From: Novosphingobium sp.
GTDB taxonomy: Bacteria > Pseudomonadota > Alphaproteobacteria > Sphingomonadales > Sphingomonadaceae
Direction: 5' to 3'
NCBI RefSeq assembly: GCF_020852455.1
Contig: NZ_JADZAT010000032.1
Coordinates: forward strand, 62,001 to 126,000
Length of the DNA stretch: 64,000 nucleotides
Part shown: positions 45,334-53,209 of the stretch, in pieces
Layout of the letters: each line of letters begins with the position of its first letter
How positions within the stretch are numbered: the stretch's first letter is position 1
Notes under the pieces: model-generated
The model's input: the letters and a program-made list of their open reading frames with translations, nothing else
Databases searched by the model: none
What the model was told of the DNA's origin: nothing
Made by a program: the position numbers and the translations under genes

Positions 45334-46661
45334 TTGCGCGCCAGCCGGCCGGTGCGGTGGATCGTCTGCAGCGCATAGTGCAGCTGGAAGTCCTTGATCC
45401 CCTTGGCTTTCAGCTCTTCCGCGGTCATCTTGAAACGCGGATCGTCCTGACGGTCGCTTTCCAGCTTCTTGTCGTCCATCCCGGCTTCGTTGACCAGGTG
45501 GCGGCGCAGATCGCTTTCGCGCACGGTCAGTTCGCTGCGGCGACGGATATCGGGATCGGAGATCTGCGGCACGCGGATATCGGGTTCGATCCCGCCTTCC
45601 TGCACCGAGCGGCCAGCCGGTGTGTAATAGCGCGCAGTGGTGATCTTGACCGCGCTGGTCCGGGACCGATCGAGGAAGAACAGCGACTGGACCGAACCCT
45701 TGCCAAAGCTGCGGTCGCCCATGATCACCGCGCGACGCTGGTCCTGCAGCGCCCCGGCAACGATTTCCGAGGCCGAGGCCGAGCCGGCATCGATCAGCAC
45801 GATGATCGGCAGGCCCTTGGCCAGATCGCCGGGCACCATGCTTTCGGCCTTGAAGTATTCATCGTCAGCCGGATCGCGCCCGCGCTGCGAAACGATATCG
45901 CCCTTGGTCAGGAACAGGTCGGATAGCGCAACAGCTTCCTCCAGTTCGCCGCCCGGGTTCTGCCGCAGGTCGAGCACGATCCCTTCAAGCTTGCCGCCCG
46001 ATTTGGCGCGCAGTGCCTCGATCGCCTTGGCGACATCGCTGCCGACCGCGTTGGAGAACTCGTTGACCGAGATGACCCCGACGTTCTCGGTCAGCTCCCA
46101 GGTGACCGGTTCAAGCCGGATCACGCCGCGGGTGACGGTCACGTCGAACGGCTGGTCGCGGCCGGGGCGGAAGATCGTCAGGCGGATCTTGGTTCCGGCC
46201 TCGCCGCGCATCTGCGCCACGGCATCGTCAAGCTCGCCGCCATAGATCAGCTTGCCGTCGAGGTGGGTGATATAGTCCCCGGCCTTGACCCCGGCTTCGG
46301 CCGCCGGGCTGCCCTTCATCGGCGAGACCACCTTGACCGCGCCATCGTCCATCACCACCGACAGCCCCAGCCCCGAATAGTTGCCGTCGATCATGGTGTT
46401 GAGCCGCTGCATCGTCGCGCCCGAAAGGTACGAGCTGTGCGGGTCGAGCGAGGAGAGCATGCCCTCGATCGCGCCTTCTTCCAGCTTGTCGTCGTCGGCC
46501 TTTTCGACATAGCGCAGCTTGACCAGCTTGTAGACGGTCTCAAGCCGTTCGAACTGAGCCGAGGCGCGGCCATCGACCGCGGCAAGGCCGGCGGTGGTGG
46601 CCGGGATCAGCGAAACCGCACCGACCAGCAGGGTGGCACGCAGCAGGGACATGGTCTTCAT
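45330..46661 (-). CDS. ctpA: Carboxy-terminal processing protease, S41 family
   Basis: A 443-residue periplasmic protease. Signal segment (about residues 4-26), the SSLDPHSSYL motif, a PDZ domain (about 85-165), and a catalytic domain with DAGSASASEIVAGALQD (Ser) and GDRSFGKGSVQ (Lys). A C-terminal helical tail of about 70 residues is present. In related bacteria such proteases trim envelope and peptidoglycan enzymes. The gene follows the EnvC-like gene, a conserved pairing (envC-ctpA) in proteobacteria. The start may be at 46661 or an ATG three codons later. Confidence 0.93.
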   Translation of the reverse strand: MKTMSLLRATLLVGAVSLIPATTAGLAAVDGRASAQFERLETVYKLVKLRYVEKADDDKLEEGAIEGMLSSLDPHSSYLSGATMQRLNTMIDGNYSGLGLSVVMDDGAVKVVSPMKGSPAAEAGVKAGDYITHLDGKLIYGGELDDAVAQMRGEAGTKIRLTIFRPGRDQPFDVTVTRGVIRLEPVTWELTENVGVISVNEFSNAVGSDVAKAIEALRAKSGGKLEGIVLDLRQNPGGELEEAVALSDLFLTKGDIVSQRGRDPADDEYFKAESMVPGDLAKGLPIIVLIDAGSASASEIVAGALQDQRRAVIMGDRSFGKGSVQSLFFLDRSRTSAVKITTARYYTPAGRSVQEGGIEPDIRVPQISDPDIRRRSELTVRESDLRRHLVNEAGMDDKKLESDRQDDPRFKMTAEELKAKGIKDFQLHYALQTIHRTGRLARK

Positions 46662-46732
46662 CGGGCAGGGGCCTTTTGCATCATGGCGCACCTCTTATCG
46701 CGCCGGGCAGGTTAACACCAGATGGCGCGGGA

Positions 46733-47944
46733 TCAGCGAACAAAGTCGAGCGGATTGACCGGCTGGCCCTGGCGGCGCAACTCGAAGGTCAGCAGCGGCC
46801 GGCCCGGTCCCATCCGCCCCAGCGATCCGCCCGCAACCAGGGCCTCGCCAACCCGGCAATCAAGCTCGGCCAGACCCGTAACCAGCGAGGTCAGGCCCTG
46901 GCCGTGTTCGACAATGACGATCAGGCCGTGGCCGCGATAGGGCCCGGCAAAGGCTACCCGCCCCGCCGCCGGGGCAACCACCTGGGCGCCGCCGGCAACC
47001 AGGATCGAGAGCCCGCGCGACTGCGGCTGGCCGGGCCTGCTTTCACCGAACCCGGCGACTAGCCGCCCGGCGGCGGGCAGGATAAAACGCCCCGGCCCGG
47101 CGGCGGCGGGCATGGCCGGTTCGGGCGAGGGCAACTGCGCCGCCAGCGGCTGGGCCGGACGCAGCACCGGCCCCGGCAGCGCCGCCAGCTGTTCGCGAAC
47201 CGCCCCGGCCTTCGACAGGTCAACCACCAGCCCCGACAGGTCACGCGCCTGTTCGGCCAGCGCCAGGGCCCGCTCGCTCTCGCGGTCGGCCGAGACACTG
47301 GCCGCGCGGGAAGCGAGCCGCTGGCGCGCCTCGATCGCGGCCAGTTCGCTGCGGCGGCGGGTCAGTTCGGCCTGATTGGCGCGCAAGGCCTGGTTGGCCT
47401 GACCGGCCTGATCGGCCAGTGCCTTTGACCGGGCCAGGGCATCGCGCAGCCCCTTGGTGCGCCGCGCCACTTCGGGCAGCAGGCTGTTGAGCACCGCGCG
47501 CAGGTAAACCGTTTCGTTGAGCGAGCCCGGGCGCAGCAGCGACAGCAGCGGCGGGCGGCGCGACAGACGCTGCAAGGCGGCGGTCAGTTCGACCAGCGGG
47601 CGCTGCTTTTCCGCCAGTTCGGCGCGCAGCACCGCCTGTTCGCGGCCGATGATCCGGATCTGGGCCTCGTTCGCGGCGATCTGCGCTTCGGCTTCCTGGA
47701 CCCGCGCGGCGAGCGCGGCGGCTTCCTGGGCAGTGCGATCGGCCTCGGCGGTGGCCTTGACGGCCTGCGCCTCCAGCGCTTCGGCCCGGCTGCGCGCTTC
47801 GCCGCCCTGCTGCTTCGCACGGTCGAGCGCGGCCTGGGCATCCTCGGCACTTTCGACTTGCGGGGGTGTCTGCTGGGCAAAACCGGCGCCGACCGCGCCA
47901 AGCACGGCCAGCGGAGCAAGCAACAGGGGCCAGCGCAGCGTCAT
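46733..47944 (-). CDS. EnvC-like murein hydrolase activator with degenerate LytM domain
   Basis: A 403-residue periplasmic protein: signal peptide (about 24 residues), a long coiled coil (about 30-240), a Pro-rich link and a C-terminal M23/LytM domain. The zinc ligands are missing: where active enzymes have HxGxD there is SRGLSI, and the final HxH is LTFELR. That agrees with EnvC, which activates amidases under FtsEX control and does not cut by itself. The ATG at 47944 has AAGGG close upstream. The gene sits between rlmH and ctpA. Confidence 0.9.
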   Translation of the reverse strand: MTLRWPLLLAPLAVLGAVGAGFAQQTPPQVESAEDAQAALDRAKQQGGEARSRAEALEAQAVKATAEADRTAQEAAALAARVQEAEAQIAANEAQIRIIGREQAVLRAELAEKQRPLVELTAALQRLSRRPPLLSLLRPGSLNETVYLRAVLNSLLPEVARRTKGLRDALARSKALADQAGQANQALRANQAELTRRRSELAAIEARQRLASRAASVSADRESERALALAEQARDLSGLVVDLSKAGAVREQLAALPGPVLRPAQPLAAQLPSPEPAMPAAAGPGRFILPAAGRLVAGFGESRPGQPQSRGLSILVAGGAQVVAPAAGRVAFAGPYRGHGLIVIVEHGQGLTSLVTGLAELDCRVGEALVAGGSLGRMGPGRPLLTFELRRQGQPVNPLDFVR

Positions 47945-47951
47945 CGCGCCC

Positions 47952-48374
47952 TTATCCCGAACGATGATAGGGATGGCCAGCACGAATGCTGGTGGCGCGC
48001 CACAATTGTTCGGCCAGCATGGCCCGCGCCAGCATATGCGGCCAGGTCATCGCCCCGAAGGCGATCAGCAGATCGGCCTCGCTGCGAGCCTTGTCGCCAT
48101 GGCCATCGGCCGCGCCAATCAGGAACCGGACCTCGCGCACGCCCTCATCGCGCCATTTGCCGAGCAGCTCCGCGAAATGCTCGCTCGACAGCTGCTTGCC
48201 GCGCTCATCAAGCAGCACGGTGCGCGAATGGGCCGGAGCCGGCGGCACGGTGCCGCCCTGATCGGGCAGCTCGGTCTGGCGGAACGGCCAGGCCAGCCGC
48301 TTCACGTACCGTTCGACCAGCTCGGCCTCGGGCGAGCGACCGATCTTGCCGCGAGCGATAACGTGCAGCTGCAT
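47952..48374 (-). CDS. rlmH: 23S rRNA (pseudouridine-1915-N3)-methyltransferase
   Basis: A 140-residue SPOUT methyltransferase acting on 70S ribosomes. Family motifs are LDERGKQLSSEHFAELL, REVRFLIGAADGHG and the knot-forming end MTWPHMLARAMLAEQLWRATSIRAGHPYHR. It lies downstream of rsfS, the usual partner. No ribosome site is obvious before the ATG, and a 168-bp palindrome ends 39 bases upstream, so translation may depend on RNA processing or coupling. Confidence 0.95.
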   Translation of the reverse strand: MQLHVIARGKIGRSPEAELVERYVKRLAWPFRQTELPDQGGTVPPAPAHSRTVLLDERGKQLSSEHFAELLGKWRDEGVREVRFLIGAADGHGDKARSEADLLIAFGAMTWPHMLARAMLAEQLWRATSIRAGHPYHRSG

Positions 48375-48412
48375 CAGGTGCGTGGTTCGCGCGAGCTACC
48401 GCTCGCGCTCAC

Positions 48413-48580
48413 GCAACACCGGCCCGCTCCCGTGTCACGAGCGCGGAAACGTCCGGGGGACGTTTTCGTCGGGGCGCCCCGGCCACCCATAGGGTACCAT
48501 GAACGGGTGGTCGGGGCGCCCCGACAAAACGTCCCCCGGACGTTTTGCGATTTCGGAGCACGGGAGCGGGCCGGTGTTGC
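48413..48580. repeat. 168-bp nested palindrome, copy B
   Basis: Two 76-base arms (48413-48488 and 48505-48580) pair along nearly all their length except a 12-base stretch near 48435-48446. The ends read GCAACACCGGCCCGCTCCC. Nested inside each arm are AAACGTCC-GGG-GGACGTTT, a hairpin by itself, and the palindrome GGGGCGCCCC. The 16-base centre carries ATAGGGTACC, as copy A does. It lies between rsfS and rlmH in a co-directional run and codes for nothing credible. Confidence 0.93.
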
Positions 48581-48603
48581 ATCCAGCCGAAAGGCTGGAA
48601 AAG

Positions 48604-48999
48604 TCATGCGGTGCCCGAATCTCCGAACGCCCACATCCGCTCGAGGTTGTAGAAGCTGCGCACTTCGGGGCGGAACAGGTGGACCACCACGTCGCCGGCA
48701 TCGATCAGCACCCAGTCTGCTGCGGGCAGGCCTTCGATCCGGGCATGGCCAAAGCCGCCCTGCTTGATCCGCTCAGCCAGCTTCTGCGCCATGGCGGCGA
48801 CCTGGCGGGTCGAGCGACCGCTGGCGATCACCATGTGATCGGCGATCGAGCTCTTGCCTTCAAGCGGGATGGAAACCAGCTCCTGCGCCTGGTCATCGTC
48901 AAGCGACTTCAGCACCAGTTCGTGGAGCGAGCCCGGCTCTGATTCAGGGAGCGGGGTGGGGGTTGCGGCTGTGGCCGCAGTGGGTTGCGCAGGCGTCAT
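48604..48999 (-). CDS. rsfS: Ribosomal silencing factor RsfS
   Basis: A 131-residue protein that binds L14 and blocks subunit joining in starvation. After a Pro/Ala/Thr-rich leader of about 23 residues, the domain shows LVLKSLDDDQAQELVSIPL, IADHMVIASGRSTRQVAAMA and WVLIDAGDVVVHLFRPEVRSFYNLERMW. It follows nadD as in most bacteria. Its stop is 23 bases from the long palindrome. Confidence 0.95.
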   Translation of the reverse strand: MTPAQPTAATAATPTPLPESEPGSLHELVLKSLDDDQAQELVSIPLEGKSSIADHMVIASGRSTRQVAAMAQKLAERIKQGGFGHARIEGLPAADWVLIDAGDVVVHLFRPEVRSFYNLERMWAFGDSGTA

Positions 49000-49040
49000 T
49001 TAAGCGGAAACGGCTCCTCTGGGCGGGCGTCGCGGGATCA

Positions 49041-49703
49041 TCATGCGATGTCAGGACTGACCGGATGGTGCGTCAGGCGATCACGCTGGACCTTGCCCGC
49101 AAAGCGGCGGGCCCAGTCAGGATCGGCGCGGCGAATGGCCGTGGCCGAGCGTGGATCGGGGTCGAAACGCAAATATATCAGCGCGGGTGCGCTCCATCCT
49201 GCCCGGTTGGTCAAGCTGGCAGACGACCGCCGGTATCGGCCGAGCCAGGCCCCCGCGGGGCTCGCGTAGGCAAGGCCTTCATAGCCCGGACGGGCGATTA
49301 CCGCAATCGGCATGGCACGGGCGATCGCGCGCCAGTCGCGCCAGCGGTGCAACTGGGCGAGATTGTCGCTGCCCATCAGCCAGACGAAGCGCTGTCTGGG
49401 ATAGCGCCGCTGCAATTTGCGCAAGGTATCGATGGTATAGCGCGTGCCCAGTTCCCGCTCGATCGCGGTGGGGACGATCCGGGTGCCGCGGGCCTGCCGC
49501 GTGGCCGAAGCCAGCCGCGCGGCGAGCGGCGCCATCCCGGCTTTTGGCTTGAGCGGATTGCCGGGCGAAACCAGCCACCAGACCTCATCCAGCCCCAGCG
49601 CCTGCAGCGCAAACAGGCTGATCCGGCGGTGTCCGCCATGCGCGGGATTGAACGACCCGCCCAGAAGGCCGATACGCCGCGCGGGCCGACCTGCCTCGCC
49701 CAT
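49041..49703 (-). CDS. nadD: Nicotinate-nucleotide adenylyltransferase
   Basis: Forms deamido-NAD from nicotinate mononucleotide and ATP. The 220-residue protein has GLLGGSFNPAHGGHRRISLFAL (nucleotidyltransferase HxGH), EVWWLVSPGNPLKP and FVWLMGSDNLAQLHRW. The ATG at 49703 shares one base with the stop of the upstream gene; a GTG one codon earlier is also open. rsfS follows. Confidence 0.94.
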   Translation of the reverse strand: MGEAGRPARRIGLLGGSFNPAHGGHRRISLFALQALGLDEVWWLVSPGNPLKPKAGMAPLAARLASATRQARGTRIVPTAIERELGTRYTIDTLRKLQRRYPRQRFVWLMGSDNLAQLHRWRDWRAIARAMPIAVIARPGYEGLAYASPAGAWLGRYRRSSASLTNRAGWSAPALIYLRFDPDPRSATAIRRADPDWARRFAGKVQRDRLTHHPVSPDIA

Positions 49704-50068
49704 CACGGCAGGCTCGCGTAACAGGCGACCGAGCGGATCACCCGGCCGGCCTGATCGAATTCGCAGGTTTCGGCGACCCGCTGCCCGCGGTGGTTGCGAT
49801 AAAGCAGGGTGATCGCTCCCGATCCCATCAGGATCGTTTCAAGCTCGAACTGAAGGTCGGGGGAACGGTCCAGCCCCTTGGTCCAGTAAGCGCGCAAGGC
49901 AGCCTTGCCCTCGACAATTCCCGCTCCGGTCAGTTCCGCCGCGATTGGCGAGCGGAACATGGCATCTTCGGCATAGTGAGCGAGGATGCGGTCCAGATCG
50001 TGGGCATTCCAGGCGGCGATCCATTCGGCCGCAAAGCCTTCCGGAATCAGACCTTTGCTGGCGGTCAC
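49703..50068 (-). CDS. NTF2-like (SnoaL-fold) small protein
   Basis: A 121-residue cone-shaped NTF2-fold protein: [31 protein letters not shown] at the N-terminus, then [22 protein letters not shown] and a C-terminal strand region. Such proteins are often small hydrolases or isomerases, or non-enzymatic binders; no role can be assigned. The GTG at 50068 overlaps the proA stop and the end overlaps nadD, so it is coupled on both sides. Confidence 0.82.
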   Translation of the reverse strand: MTASKGLIPEGFAAEWIAAWNAHDLDRILAHYAEDAMFRSPIAAELTGAGIVEGKAALRAYWTKGLDRSPDLQFELETILMGSGAITLLYRNHRGQRVAETCEFDQAGRVIRSVACYASLP

Positions 50069-51357
50069 GGCCTTACCTGACCCGAACCGCGCACCACCCA
50101 CTTATAAGTCGTCAGCCCCTCCAGCGCGACCGGTCCGCGCGCGTGGAGCCGTCCGGTGGCGATCCCGATTTCCGCCCCCAGCCCGAATTCGCCGCCATCG
50201 GCAAACTGGGTGCTGGCATTGGCCATGACGATCGCACTGTCGACTTCGGCAAGGAAGCGTTCGCATGTCGCCGGATCCTCGCTGACCACCGCATCGGTGT
50301 GGTGCGAACTGTGCGCGGCGATATGATCGAGCGCGGCATCAAGCCCGTCCACCACCGCTACCGACAGCACGGCATCAAGGTATTCGGTATCCCAGTCCTC
50401 GGCACTGGCCGCCAGGATACGCGGATCGAGCGCCCGGGCGCGGGCATCGCCGCGCAGCTCGCAGCCGGCGTCGAGCAAGCCGCCAACCACCGCCTGCCCG
50501 GCTGGAAACTGCGCGTCGAGCAGCAGCGTTTCCATCGAACCGCAGATGCCCGTTCGGCGCAGCTTGGCATTGAGCGCGATCGCCGCGGCCTTGGCCGGGT
50601 CAGCGGCCGAATGGACGTAGGTGTGGCAGATCCCGTCAAGGTGGGCGAGCACCGGCACCCGCGCATCGGCCTGGACCCGCGCAACCAGGCTCTTCCCGCC
50701 GCGCGGCACGATCATGTCGATCAGGCCGGATGCGGTCAGCATGGCGCCCACCGCCGCGCGGTCCTGCGTCGGCAGCAGCTGCACGGCATCGGCGGGCACC
50801 CCGGCGCTGGCCAGCCCGGCCGCCATGGCGGCATGGATCGCCCGGTTCGAATGAACCGCCTCGCTGCCTCCGCGCAGCAGCGCGGCATTGCCCGATCGCA
50901 CGCACAGCGCGGCGGCATCGGCGGTCACATTGGGGCGGCTTTCATAGATGATCCCGATCAGCCCGATCGGGATCCGCACCCGGCTGAGCGCCAGGCCGTT
51001 GGGGCGTTCGGTCGAATCGATCACCTGGCCGACCGGATCGGGCAGGTCGGCCACCTGATCGACCGCATCGGCAATCGCCGCCAGCCGGCCCGCATCAAGC
51101 CGCAACCGGTCTAGCAGGGCCGGGGTCAGGCCATTGGCTTCGCCAGCGGCCATATCCTGTGCGTTTGCCGCCAGAATCTCCGGTTCGGCGGCGCGCAAGG
51201 CTGCCGCTGCGGCATGCAGCGCCGCCGCCTTGGCCGGGGCATCGAGCCGCGCCAGCACGCGCTGCGCCGTGCGGCCGGCACGGGCCAGCCGCGCAACCAG
51301 GGCCTCGGCGGTTTCGGCGGGGGCGGTCATGCTGTTCATCGCCGCTGCGCCTATCAT
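50065..51357 (-). CDS. proA: Gamma-glutamyl phosphate reductase
   Basis: NADPH-dependent second step of proline synthesis. The aldehyde-dehydrogenase-fold protein (421-430 residues depending on start) shows [17 protein letters not shown]-like [30 protein letters not shown], the active-site cysteine in [15 protein letters not shown], and [13 protein letters not shown]. ATGs at 51357, 51339 and 51330 are all possible. It is the first gene of the minus-strand run down to coq7 and diverges from the M23 peptidase gene. Confidence 0.95.
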   Translation of the reverse strand: MIGAAAMNSMTAPAETAEALVARLARAGRTAQRVLARLDAPAKAAALHAAAAALRAAEPEILAANAQDMAAGEANGLTPALLDRLRLDAGRLAAIADAVDQVADLPDPVGQVIDSTERPNGLALSRVRIPIGLIGIIYESRPNVTADAAALCVRSGNAALLRGGSEAVHSNRAIHAAMAAGLASAGVPADAVQLLPTQDRAAVGAMLTASGLIDMIVPRGGKSLVARVQADARVPVLAHLDGICHTYVHSAADPAKAAAIALNAKLRRTGICGSMETLLLDAQFPAGQAVVGGLLDAGCELRGDARARALDPRILAASAEDWDTEYLDAVLSVAVVDGLDAALDHIAAHSSHHTDAVVSEDPATCERFLAEVDSAIVMANASTQFADGGEFGLGAEIGIATGRLHARGPVALEGLTTYKWVVRGSGQVRP

Positions 51358-51519
51358 CGCGGGACCGGCTTGTCACCGCTTGGCGGGGTCTGGCGGGGCC
51401 AAAACGCTTCATCGCGTGAGTCCTTCGATTCGGCGAGTCCATGCCAATGCGGATTCGCGCTGGCCCCACCAACCTGCTAGCGGCCCGCCACGAGGGTTAA
51501 AAAGGGACTCGGGGTCGTC

Positions 51520-52692
51520 TTGAAAAAACTATCCGTCGGCGGCGCTTCCGCCCGCCTGCGGAGCTGGTTTCCGGATCGCGAATTTTTCATGCGCTCCGAA
51601 GGCCAGGTCCGTTTCATCAAGATATCGTCGCGCACGCAGATGATTGCTGCAGGGGCCGCTGCTGGCCTGCTGCTGTTCTGGCTGCTGTCGGTCGCGACCA
51701 TGGCGGTGTCGAGCTACCTTTCGCAGCGCGACCGGCTTTCGCTGCTTGAGCGCGAGGCCAAGGTGGCCACTTCGGAAAGCCGCCTCAACGCCTATGGCGA
51801 CAATATCGGCAAGGTGGCCGACGATCTGAAGCGGCGCCAGGATTTCATCGAGAAGACCAGCCAGTCGGTGCTGGGCGATCTGCCCAAGGACGCCAAGGCT
51901 GGCGAAACCGTGTCCGACAGCACCAGCGAAGCCGCGCAGACGGTCAAGAAGGTCTCGCTGGCGGTGCCGCAGGCTGCCGAACTGGCCCGGATCGAGGCGC
52001 GCCAGCTGGCCTTTATCGAAGGGCTGACCCGCCTGGCCGATCGCCGCGCGGCTGCCGCCGAAGCCCGGCTTGCCAGTCTGGGGCTCAACCCCCAGACGAT
52101 GCTCGCCTCGCTCAATGACCGCAGCGCTCAGGGTGGTCCGCTGATCATGATGGCAACCTCGGCCGACGGGTCGATCGACCCGCGTTTCCAGCGCTTCGCG
52201 CTGTCGCTGGCGCGGATGGACGCGCTTGAACGGTCAGTGGCCGGTCTGCCGCAAGCACTTCCGGCTGACCTCCAGTATATCTCGTCGGGCTTTGGCTTTC
52301 GGGCCAATCCCTTCACTGGCGGTGGCGGCGAATTCCACCCCGGGCTCGATTTCAAGGGCCCCTATGGCGCCCCGATCTATGCCGCCGCGCGCGGCACGGT
52401 CAGCTTCGTCGGCCAGCGTTCGGGCTATGGCAACGTGGTCGAGATCGATCACGGCAATGGCCTGATCACCCGCTATGCCCACATGTCGGGCTTCCGCACC
52501 GTGGCGGGCAAGCAGGTGGTGCCGGGCGAACTGATCGGCGTGATCGGCAGCACCGGCCGCTCGACCGGGCCGCATCTCCATTTCGAAGTCCGGGTCGGTG
52601 ATCGCCCCGTGAACCCCCGCCCCTTCCTTGAGGCAGCAACCAATGTTCTCCAAAAAGCCGGGCCGGACGGCACCGCTCGCACCGCAGGGTAA
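51520..52692 (+). CDS. Membrane-anchored M23 peptidase
   Basis: A 390-residue protein with a short cytoplasmic part, one membrane segment (about residues 42-64), a helical periplasmic region and a LytM domain (about 255-370). The zinc ligands are intact: FHPGLDFKG (His and Asp) and HLHFEVR, with GNGLITRYAHM between. It is therefore expected to cut peptidoglycan cross-links, unlike the EnvC-like protein at 46733. TTG start. Its end overlaps the bactofilin gene by 50 bases; in other bacteria such M23 proteins work with bactofilin to shape the wall. Confidence 0.9.
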   Translation: MKKLSVGGASARLRSWFPDREFFMRSEGQVRFIKISSRTQMIAAGAAAGLLLFWLLSVATMAVSSYLSQRDRLSLLEREAKVATSESRLNAYGDNIGKVADDLKRRQDFIEKTSQSVLGDLPKDAKAGETVSDSTSEAAQTVKKVSLAVPQAAELARIEARQLAFIEGLTRLADRRAAAAEARLASLGLNPQTMLASLNDRSAQGGPLIMMATSADGSIDPRFQRFALSLARMDALERSVAGLPQALPADLQYISSGFGFRANPFTGGGGEFHPGLDFKGPYGAPIYAAARGTVSFVGQRSGYGNVVEIDHGNGLITRYAHMSGFRTVAGKQVVPGELIGVIGSTGRSTGPHLHFEVRVGDRPVNPRPFLEAATNVLQKAGPDGTARTAG

Positions 52693-53062
52693 ATCGATGG
52701 CCAGCTCGACCTTTTCCGTTTTCGGCGCCGACATCCGCATCAAGGGCGATGTCACCGCTTCGGCCGATCTGCACATCGACGGCCGGGTTGAAGGCGATGT
52801 CGCCTGCACCGCGCTGGTCCAGGGCGAAAGCGGCGAAATCGTCGGCGCGGTCAAGGCTGAAAGCGCGCGCCTGGCCGGCACGGTGCGCGGCACGATCAAC
52901 GTGCGCGAATTGGTGGTGCTGAAAAGCGCGCGGATCCACGGCGACGTTCATTACGACGCGCTGACGATCGAGCAGGGCGCACAGGTTGACGGCCGCTTCG
53001 CCCCGCGTGCGGCCGGTGCCAGCGACGAAGGCGCCGAAGTGGTCGCGCTCGCGGCGAGCTGA
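52643..53062 (+). CDS. Bactofilin cytoskeletal protein
   Basis: A 139-residue polymer-forming protein. A flexible N-terminal tail (MFSKKPGR...) precedes the beta-helical DUF583 core, with repeats such as IRIKGDVTASADLHIDGRVEGDV and ARLAGTVRGTINVRELVVLKSARIHGDV. Bactofilins form membrane-bound filaments that localise wall enzymes. The ATG at 52643 lies inside the M23 gene in another frame with GAGG upstream; it gives the typical tail length. Confidence 0.92.
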   Translation: MFSKKPGRTAPLAPQGKSMASSTFSVFGADIRIKGDVTASADLHIDGRVEGDVACTALVQGESGEIVGAVKAESARLAGTVRGTINVRELVVLKSARIHGDVHYDALTIEQGAQVDGRFAPRAAGASDEGAEVVALAAS

Positions 53063-53092
53063 GCCGCTTCAATCAAGCTGCATTCAGAACTT

Positions 53093-53185
53093 CGTCACCC
53101 CGGACCTGATCCGGGGTCCCGCTGTTTGTCGGCAAGGCGGGCGCGGCGACGATGAGCGGGACCCCGGGTCAAGCCCGGGGTGACG
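53093..53185. repeat. Paired-hairpin palindromic element after the bactofilin gene
   Basis: Two perfect hairpins, CCCCGGA-cctga-TCCGGGG (53098-53116) and CCCCGGG-tcaag-CCCGGGG (53162-53180), lie within outer arms CGTCACCCCGG and CCGGGGTGACG that also pair with each other. It is the intergenic relative of the element in ileS. It lies between two convergent genes and may end transcription from both sides, although no T-run is present. Confidence 0.88.
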
Positions 53186-53209
53186 GTCAGGTCTGGGACA
53201 AGCCCACCC

